From: Capitella teleta
Lineage: Eukaryota > Annelida > Polychaeta > Capitellidae
Direction of reading: 5' to 3'
Length of the DNA stretch: 64,000 nt
NCBI GenBank assembly: GCA_000328365.1
Contig: KB311872.1
Span: forward strand, 806,653 to 870,652
Position 1 is the stretch's first letter. Each line of letters begins with the position of its first letter. The notes beneath the pieces were generated by a model. The model ran no database searches. It saw nothing but the letters and a program-made list of their open reading frames with translations, and had not been told where the DNA came from. Of this stretch, positions 55,446 to 64,000 are shown one piece after another. Position numbers and translations under genes: made by a program.

Positions 55446-58400
55446 ACTGGATTAATGAAATGGATATAATTCTATCAGGCTATCAGTCAGCCAATCGACA
55501 AAGACAATAAAATTTCAATAAATGAACAAGATTTAAGCAAACCTTTTATTGATACTTTTCTTAGATAATCGTTGCATCATCTCTACCTAACGGTTTCCTC
55601 AAAATCAGCTATATCATTTATTAATGGCATTTCTGATACTTCATGATAAATGGGGATAATTTCTGAGTGATTTGTCTCTTAATTATCTACAGATAAACAT
55701 TTGCTCTTGGTTTGTGCTAACAAATTATGTGTGTTACTAATCTAATAACTTATAATTCATCCGCGTGTCTATGATCATTATTTTGAATAAATATTTGCAA
55801 TATATCATTTGTTTTAACAGCAGAACTCTTCAGTCGTCAATGTCTCGTTTTAGAGTTTCAATTAACCGTTAATATTTCTCCCACCATCGCGCATTCATTT
55901 TTGTATTCAACATACACGTCTAAGGCACTTCATGTTCCTTTTAGCTGTGGAATATTTTGAAGTAGACTTTTATATCCGAGCTGTAGCTCAAGGGATATGG
56001 CACCTGGACGTAGCTACTCGGCTGATCCTCCAGCAAATCTAATGCATTGTCTTGGTGGTTATATCTGCTTGTAAATGAGAATACCGATCATCGTGAGCTA
56101 TAGTTCGTCTCCGTTCACTGCAGTCGATCTCTTTAATGTGGTCAAGCAGTAGCTCAGTGGCTACAATCGAGAATTCGGGCGCTCTTTATTTTCCCACACC
56201 TTTCAACCTTTGTGCAACGAAATACGCTCGGCTGGCTGTTCATCAGACCAAACCTATATACAAAAATCTTCTGAAATAACCTTAGACTTCATAACCTCTT
56301 GATTCCTATTGCGCAAATGTCGAATTTTAATCCATTGCCTACTTTCAGATAGCCGTCGGTCGGTTGATATAGCTAGGTGGCAAGACTTGTCAGCTCCTGA
56401 CAACCCGCGCACAATACTCATGACTGGATCAGCAAACACACTCTACACACATCACAACACGACCATTCGCATACTGGACACGCCACACCCACCCCCACTT
56501 TAGATACCCACGTCTATGGTTTGAAAAATCATCAGAAGTTTGCAATGCGGTACGTGCATCTATCTACTATGTACAAAATGTTAATAATCTCCTCGCAAAG
56601 TAGGTCACGGTTCGACCAATCACGGGCGAGATTGCTCGTTCATTTCGAGTGTACACAAGATCTTTTTGCCCAATTCATGCCCCATGACCAATCAGAACAA
56701 CCAATGTTCAACTCTCTCATAAAACCATATAATATTACACCCCGGAAAATCGAGTCCCCTGCATGACTGATGAGGCACGTCCCCTTCCGAGCTACATGTA
56801 GTATAAGGATCTACTTAAATGACCTAAATTATATTAACCCTTAATAAATGCAAAAGAAACGCAACGATCTAAAATTGGCTTAATAATAATACATGTAATA
56901 ATAATAATGCTAATCTATGTTTGTGTCTACGTACAGGTTTATTCTACACAGTGCACAAGTCTACTCTCTTGATTTTCATTCTTTCGAGTACATCCATGAT
57001 AAGATGTCTTTGATAGACGATGAAATTGACTGGAACGATACTCTAACGTGTTCTTTAATCGGAAGCAGTCAGACTTTTGCAATCTGGGAAATGCTGAGGG
57101 CTTCCTGAATGGTGGTATCCAGAAGCCTTCTGGGGCGTGGAGTTGATTGAAGGGTCACAAACCGCCAAATCGAATACAGAGTATCAACCACACAACAAAT
57201 GCGTCATCGAGTAAAAAAAACAGAGTCTATCATGGATTGACTCCGTTCTGAATGCCTAAGAGTGACAGCTCACCGACAGGACTGACAGATCCGGTGAGGT
57301 TAATTTCATTTAACCAGGTTAATTTCATTTGTTTTCCTTGAAATTTCAGGGAAAAGTGCACAAGTGGTTCAACTTATTACACAAGAAAATTTGTATCTAT
57401 GCAATGCATACCCCGAGTGCCAAGGCATAACCATGGAGCTGCGTTTCTTTTGCACCTCAATATAATATTTGTGCGCATGAGTTACTCGCTATCTGTCGTG
57501 AGAACGAGATAAGAATAGATTTCCTACTTCCCAACCCTCAGCCACCAAAATTGATTATCCATCGTTATTCATAAAGCTCAGTCTGAATCATAATAATTAT
57601 TTCATTTTGTTCTTTCGTGACGACTAACGTGATCTAGTGATTTCCATTATAGGAACTACTACGTTTTGGGAGAACAGACTTATTGTTCACTGTGTATATA
57701 GGTATATTTCTTTATTTCTCTCGGCAGGCAAAGTGGTTCCCCGTGGTGCAGCGCTTGGCTAATATTAAATCGATCCCGCATAGAACCCAGACATGCATCT
57801 GATGCGGATGAAAATGAACCTGGCGTCAAGCGAAACATCCTCAAGTTCCGGAGCATAGCTGCTGTTCATCTTCTCTTGTTGTTAGAGTATGCTCATTTTA
57901 TAATTATATCTTCATCTGCACTTCTGTGCGTATATATATATATATATATATATAAAAACCCCACCCAATCCAGGAAATTAAATCGACGTTAAACGAATAC
58001 AGATGCTATAATTTGGCATAACTATACACGCAATATGCGCGATACTTGCCATGGTTATTGGACCCGGTTGACAGTTTTTCCCCCATTTTAAGGCTCAGCA
58101 TTCTCGGTGATTACATGCTGTGCATTCGGATGCATAATAATTATGCAATGACACTATTCCATCTCAGTCTAAGTTTCCCATTCCGCTTCTGTGCAACGTT
58201 TCACATATATAATTTATGTTGCTACCGGGTTATGGTCGTCCTGGCCGAAACATCTGACACTGCACGATTAAGGGTTATCAACCCATGACATTCACCTCGC
58301 CAGATTTCACGACGGTGAGGGACGCGACGCCGATCATATTTAACCTCTGCATGGACGCGTGAATCATTTTGGACCAGTGATCAAAATTCTAAGTTTTGAA

Positions 58401-58748
58401 GCCCCCGGCTGAAACACTCCTTCACTGGACCAGAATCTTGTTATTGTGACCCAAACATGGGACTTCCATAAGTCCTTGTCTCTTAAAAGGCAGCGAGTGC
58501 GTCTGTTTGTCTTATTGCTACCATGTGCCATACTCAGTGTATGCGTCTTCAATCAAACGATTGTTTTCACCGATTTGGCCATGCGAATTTTCCAATAACA
58601 CGCATGGATTCGACCTTGACCTCTGTGTCAAAAACATTCTCCTGGAATAAACCCAACAAGTGACCATTCCGACAGCTCAACGAATTTTCCCAATCCATGA
58701 TTATTCTATAGTGGCATCTCGATCATTGCAATTTCACCACATGTTTAG
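55446..58748. other. Intergenic region upstream of TNFR-like gene 2
   Basis: It should include the promoter and signal-peptide exon of TNFR-like gene 2, which I could not locate. It contains repeat family C at 56197-56262 and a TA tract near 57930-57954. The open frames 56521-56766 and 56917-57108 resemble nothing I know. Confidence 0.4.
56197..56262 (+). repeat. Short repeat family C, copy
   Basis: CACACCTTTCAACCTTTGTGC, then GCTCGGCTGGCTGTTCATC and AGACCAAAC, parallel to the copy at 43498. Confidence 0.45.
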
Positions 58749-61700
58749 ATTTCTGCGTCCTGTTGGAGCAACTGAATCTTGCGGAAGTTGGACGTGTGAG
58801 AAGACACAGTTTTGCGAGCCAACCGCATTGATCTGCTTGCCTTGTATCGAACTCTGTGATCGTGACCTTGATTGGGATTCGCTGCAAGAGTGTGAAGTAA
58901 GGTGTCCAGGTATGACGAACAATGATGCATGGTGTGCATGGGTTAAGATATTTTCTTCGCAGAATGGATGAAATTAACGAAGACTCCGACAACGACGATG
59001 AAGACGAAATCTGTTCCTACTTCTCTTTCCACAAATGATAATGATAATCATCAATTGCTTATCATAGAAGTGATATTTTTAGTCTTTATCGTGGGTAGTG
59101 TGTTCGTCCTGATATACGTGGTGAATCGATACAGGTATGTCTGAGTTTAATTTATTTAATTTAGTTTTATTCCTTTTTGTAGATCTTCTGTTATTCCGTG
59201 CAAAAAGAATTGGGACGGTGAGAAATAAGATACAGCGCTTCACCAGTCATCCCGAATTCGAAAGTCACCCCTAGCTAATTAACTAACTAAATTAATTAAG
59301 GAACGATCAGAGCATCTATTGGCTTGTATTCTATATTATTATCAATTTAATATATTCACATAATATTGTGAACATTTCAGTGAAACGAGCTATAATTAAG
59401 ACAATTATGACAACATGTCCATGGTTTTGAAGTGCAATCTCCAAACAGATCCCGTTTTTGCTAATTGTATGATAACATTGATCAAAGTATGAAGCAGATG
59501 AATTGGATTGAATGAATTCTGTTCTGATTATCCAGTGTTATATTTCACTCCTTGATACGAAATGGGTTGTGACATTTATGCCTGTCGAAGACACGTTACA
59601 AAGTGGAATTGGCTCATTCAAGTTCAAATGCTATTAGCCATTTTTACAATTTGCATACATATTTCATGAATATGAACCTCTTTGGTCAGCAGCAAGAACA
59701 TATGATACCAGGACATTTCAATTCCACAAGGAACCCACTTTGGAAACTGGGATTACCTAACTGACGCCCACAATACTGAAAATCAACATGGAGAATGAAA
59801 TGGGATCACGCGTTCTGTGCTTACGCAAGTTGGTCAAAAGGTTGGAACTATTCCGTGCTCAATGAAACTGATAACAAGTCAATATGCTAATTTCAATAAG
59901 CGAACATATTTGCAGTATTAAACTGCTTTTATCAGTTTTTTTTATCAGTGATAACATGAGGCTGAAGCAGCGATCGATGCCAGATTCTGTCTATCTCCGA
60001 TCTGACACGAAATATAAACTCAGCGGTAAAAACCCACTTGTCTGTCCGTATTATACAGCCTGTCTGTGAAATTGAACTTCAAGCGGCCTTCTCCTGTTGT
60101 GAATGTTAGATTGACACCCGTGTTATTATGCACGATAGATATCATATCCACGGTGCATCCCGTCGTATCGCACCCAGCGTCTCAACAACTGTGAAAACGT
60201 GAACTAGAAGATTCGGGTCTCTGCATCGAGAATTGATCAAGAAATCATCTCCGTGAACGAAAAGTATTTCCTGGAGAAACCAAGGAAAGTGGATGTGCAT
60301 CAATTCGAGAAAACATCCCAAGCGTTGACCTAAAACTCCTAATTAGATGGACTAATTAGCATCATGCTCGGATACCATAGCTGGCCACCAGTGTTTTAAC
60401 ATTGGGATTATTTCCATTTCATTTGTTAAATGAATTTTGTTTTCTTCCACAGTTGAAGATCCAACCCAGCAGATACCACCCATCCAAGAAAAAAACCCAT
60501 TGAATGCAGAGGATGATGATACTGGTATGCCAGCCAGACATTTTATTTTTCTTTCGTGCCAAAGATGCCTTTGATAAAAGGACAATCCTTAACTACGATA
60601 ACTACAGTTGCAGATAACACAGACATTGACGATGACCGTTTAAGTCTTGACGATGTTTATATCCCAATCACACCTGAGATGATATGGCCGGGGGCAGAAG
60701 CCTTCTTCCGAAATTTCAAAGTTCGCACAGAATACAACTTCACTGGAACCAAAGTCAGTACTAGAGATCAGCAACAAGATCAACAAGAAACAAACTCATC
60801 AATGTCGACGAACAATGTCGAAAACCGAGAACTGAGACCTGATAACCAGGGCGATTGCGTAAAACGTGAGAATTTGTGAAGGCCTATTTATTTTGATTGA
60901 GTGGAGCACTAATTTTTCTATTCAGTTTTGATGTACATGTATATGTTAAATAATTTAAAAGATTTTAGGCATTAAGTACTAAGGTAATAAACCATGGCAC
61001 CGATAAATCAATGTCCTCTGGTCAGTCGACAATTCAAGTTTTGCCATATATCCAAACGAAATTCTCTCTCCAGTCTCACCGCTGTTCCCCTGTCAGAGGC
61101 AACAAGAACACAAGCAAGAAACTAATAAACCAATTTCGAAGACCACCATTCGGAGCCCAACCATTGTGATTGAAGAACCAATCGACCTCGAATTGGGTGA
61201 GCATTGATGTATTTGTCTTTTTATTTGCTTGGTGATGCTAGGTACATGTATTTCAAGTTTATTTTATTCAATTACCCATCTTAAAACTGACAAATATAGT
61301 TTGAAAGTTTATAATTTAAGTGAGTGAATGAGTGATGGGGTTTTACGGCTCCACCCAATCCGATCGGATGATACGGGCGCCAGATATAATTTAAGTGCAT
61401 AATATGTGATAACTGTACATAATTATGTACATATATTATTTCAGTAAATCCCGGTATTTATGTATTCCTGTCGCATTGGTACTACGCGTATATTAAAATA
61501 TAATACGAATACACAATGTACATGTATATTGAATAGGGAAAAGATAAGAACAATAAGACAAAAGAACAGAAATCGAAGAAAAATGAAAATTCTCGTGTTC
61601 AAAATCACATTTTATAGAGTCATTCATTGTGTTTCCCATTTGATGAACGAATGACGTGAAGTGAATGTTGGTGGTGAAGTTGAAATGGTGACTCTGAACA

Positions 61701-62467
61701 ATTTGAACTTCGCGTCCTCGTGAGATGCAACGAAGTTTTTTGTGGCTTCACATCTAGTCCATGTAATGTGTTGACTCGGGCACAGAACATATGATCCTGA
61801 GGGAATCACTGAGCGCGGGTCATTCTGTTTTTTTCCTAATTACTGTATTATAATATATAATTATTTATAATTAGCAAGTATTACATGTATATGCATTTAA
61901 TTAAATGAAGCCCTTGAATCTTATACAGGTCAAATGCCGTTTAATGGAACTTTGTCGATTTCGGATGCGGAGAACACGAAGCCACAGATCACAACAGAGC
62001 AGGAGGAATGCATCCGCTCTTTAGAAAGGTCAGCAGGTCTATTATTCCAAGAGACATTCGTGAAAAAAAAAAAGAACCGTCGCAAGTTTGCAACGCATCT
62101 TTCGTTTGGATGCTCCGCTCCGCTGCAATAGTTAATTCAAAATTAATTGTAATTGGGCCAACCCGAGAAGGAAGCGACTTTTTTTTCTAATGCTGTAAGG
62201 ATCTATCCAATTCGCACGCAAACAAACATGGTTTTGATTCCCTCCTGCTGAAATATTCGCGTTTTGATATTCACCTTCCTGGGCACTTCCAGGGATCCCA
62301 GAGTGACTCTGGAAAAAGAGCGGGGTGAATTGGTGATACGAGTGGAGAGAGGAGGAGGTTTGTCAGAAAGCGAAGTGAAGCAGCGCTTGATACAGGCTGG
62401 AGTGCGAGAAGAAGTCTTTGAAATCATCATGACGTCTAGGAGCGCCAATTTCGAACCGATTTCGTGA
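58749..62467 (+). CDS. TNF-receptor-like type I membrane protein, gene 2 (first exon not found)
   Basis: Exons 58749-58909, 58963-59134, 59183-59217, 60453-60524, 60581-60865, 61074-61196, 61929-62028 and 62293-62467 are all in phase and colinear with gene 1. The CRD keeps all eight cysteines (SCGSWTCEKTQFCEP, CLPCIELC, ECEVRC). A Thr-rich stalk and a TM helix (LLIIEVIFLVFIVGSVFVLIY) follow. The cytoplasmic LSLDDVYIPITPEMIWPG stretch is shared. Gene 2 has one extra exon: 61074-61196 plus 61929-62028 replace the single 88-nt exon of gene 1. The C-terminal module (CIRSLER, LSESEVKQRLIQAGV, FEIIMTS) is present but diverged. The upstream signal-peptide exon is unlocated, so the entry is 5'-partial. 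Divergently oriented from gene 1. Confidence 0.8.
60434..61103 (+). repeat. Inverted near-identical tract, right arm
   Basis: Partner of 46219-46889. It covers gene 2 exons 60453-60524 and 60581-60865, the start of 61074-61196, and the introns between. Identity drops sharply at both edges. Confidence 0.9.
61320..61384 (-). repeat. 5'-truncated SINE with perfect target-site duplication
   Basis: It matches the 3' end of the SINE at 45674 (GGTTTTACGGCTCCACCCAA, CGGATGATACGGGCGCCAGA). It is flanked by a 13-bp direct repeat TATAATTTAAGTG at 61310-61322 and 61385-61397, as expected for LINE-mediated insertion. It is in an intron of TNFR-like gene 2, antisense to it. Confidence 0.8.
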
Positions 62468-63544
62468 GAAGAGAAACAGATAAATCTATTTTTATTTATT
62501 TTTATTTTTATTGTTTTCCTTTCTTTATCTGGACTGCATGATTGTAACCAGTTCATTAGTTTGTTTTTACGTATATTCGTTATCATTTCCTTGAGTCTAA
62601 TCTATTTTAAACAAAAATAAATAAAATAAATTTATTCAAAATACATGTAGTCCGTAAGGAGATGTATTTTATGGTGGAAGATGCCGCATCGACCGTCCGT
62701 CGCCACAGTGCAGCGCCGAGAGTGCCGTGACCTGCCGGCAGGTAAACAGGATGAAGAGTTTGAGTACTCCCGGTACTTCACGCTTTCTTCAGATTCACAG
62801 GTGTAATAATCCTTTGTTTATAGGTCCAATGGAAGAGACGATGCAACTCCGGTTTCATGCTTTTTAATGTCACATCATAACGTAACCAAAACATAACGTT
62901 CATACACTACAACAGGTTCGGTCCCTGACCGAGAATTTCTTGAAACAGATTCAGTAAGGATGAACCAACAACATGATGCACGTCTTAACTGGGCTGGGTC
63001 CGAACACGAGAGGGGTCTCGAATCCCTGCTACTGAGTTGCCCGCTCAGTCTCACTCAAAATGGTAGCTCCTCGTGTTCCTTCCCAAGCGCCTTTTATTTG
63101 AAATCCAGACATAATGATGATTACAAATGGATATGGGATGGTCCGACAACAGCGATGCATGCACATTAAAATAATGACCGCCCGGACCATCCCGTCGCTA
63201 GATAATCGTTGCCCTGACCGGTCACTCGTGAAGACAACACGTTAAACCTAATTATCTGGTAAATGATATAATAATACCAGAAGGCTGATCGTACTTTTCA
63301 AGGAGTTGTGGGATGATGCGAACAAGAAGTACATTTCACATTAGCAGAATCATAGACGAATTACTAATTACTGTTAATTCGTTTATGGCAGAATGGCGAT
63401 CACCGTTCTATGTCATGATCATAACGTATTCTTATAAATCAAATTTCGTGGCATTCTGCTGCTTTGCGTGATGCACGCATTGTCTAACGAGCAGACGACA
63501 CCACACCACCAGTCGGAGCGGCCAACTGGGTATTACACAATGTG
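62468..63544. other. Intergenic region between TNFR-like gene 2 and the LINE
   Basis: 3' flank of TNFR-like gene 2, with AATAAA motifs near 62616-62628 that could serve polyadenylation. The remainder to 63544 may be 5' LINE sequence, but I see no coding support. Confidence 0.4.
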
Positions 63545-64000
63545 ATGCACGTTTGTGGAACGCAAGACGCTCCAAAATCGCCGTCATTTTGTGTTACAAG
63601 TCACTGGTCAGATTCTGACAGTGCTTCTTTTAACGCCTCGCTCACTACGATACTTGACAATGTCTCCAAAGAGTTCCAAGATGTGTGTATGCTTGGCGAC
63701 TTCAATCTGCCAGCAATTGATTGGCGTCATCCCGATCGTTGCTCTCGAGCTACGGATTCAGAGTTTGTCTGTATTACGCAATCTCATTCACTTGAACAAA
63801 TCAATTTCAACCCCTCTAATGTGTATGGCAATGTTCTAGATCTAATTTTTACATCTGATTTAAATCTTCTCTATGACGTAGTTGCACTTGAAGATGCCTT
63901 CCCTAGCGACCACAAAGTGTTATATTTCAATGTCGCTCTCTCCTTACCGATTGTGTCAAAACATACGCGTAATGTTTTCAATTTCAAACGGGCTAATATA
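63545..64000 (+). mobile_element. LINE (non-LTR) endonuclease domain, runs off window
   Basis: A continuous frame from 63545 to the window end encodes an AP-endonuclease-type segment: MLGDFNLPAIDW, VLDLIFTSD and PSDHKVLYF, the typical GDFN...DW, DLIFT and SDH motifs of CR1/Jockey-like LINEs. The frame is open over the 152 codons visible. The reverse transcriptase should follow beyond 64000. Confidence 0.8.

Noticed and set aside
55980-56050. tRNA-like GTAGCTCAAGGG stretch
   Set aside because: An A-box-like sequence only; no B box at the proper distance and no cloverleaf.

Overview
This is nuclear DNA from an invertebrate animal. Every gene is split by GT-AG introns, many only 50-60 nt long. 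Intergenic DNA is AT-rich and carries mariner-type elements, MITEs, a tRNA-derived SINE and a LINE. The gene set (neurofibromin, SLC13 transporters, an animal GH10 enzyme, a peritrophin-like protein, a PAN/TSP1 receptor, TNF-receptor-like proteins) fits a metazoan. I cannot name the phylum from the sequence.

Layout: 1-846 (+) is the 3' end of a GH63-like glycoside hydrolase. 2017-17888 (+) is a complete neurofibromin (NF1) gene, about 46 coding exons and about 2,887 codons, from an N-terminal exon that mirrors human exon 1 to the stop. 18750-24157 (-) and 25746-31035 (-) are two tandem SLC13-type sodium/carboxylate-or-sulfate cotransporter genes. The first is intact over 13 exons; the second has a 7-nt frame-breaking gap in its TGT-S-P-N signature. 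32106-32706 (+) is a small secreted chitin-binding (peritrophin-like) protein. About 33007-36215 (+) is a GH10 glycosidase with both catalytic glutamates. 37771-41873 (-) is a type I membrane protein with signal peptide, PAN/apple domain, threonine-rich pentapeptide repeats, TSP1 and TM segment. 44400-47890 (-) and 58749-62467 (+) are two divergently oriented paralogues of a single-CRD TNF-receptor-like gene. A 1.3-kb mariner element and other repeats lie between them. 63545-64000 (+) is the endonuclease part of a LINE that runs off the window.

The most striking feature is in NF1. Three exons are present as tandem duplicates: one upstream of the RasGAP domain (9229-9345 / 9397-9513), one inside it (10716 or 10767-10873 / 11143-11279) and one near the C-terminus (16768-16907 / 17011-17150). 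Copies in a pair share splice phases. For the second and third pairs the reading frame survives only if exactly one copy is used, so they look like mutually exclusive exons. Up to eight neurofibromin forms could result. The RasGAP pair covers the same stretch where human NF1 takes its alternative 21-residue insert.

The second notable feature is the TNF-receptor pair. About 670 bp, including a 190-bp intron, is almost identical between the copies in inverted orientation 13.5 kb apart, while the flanking exons are strongly diverged. That pattern suggests recent gene conversion.
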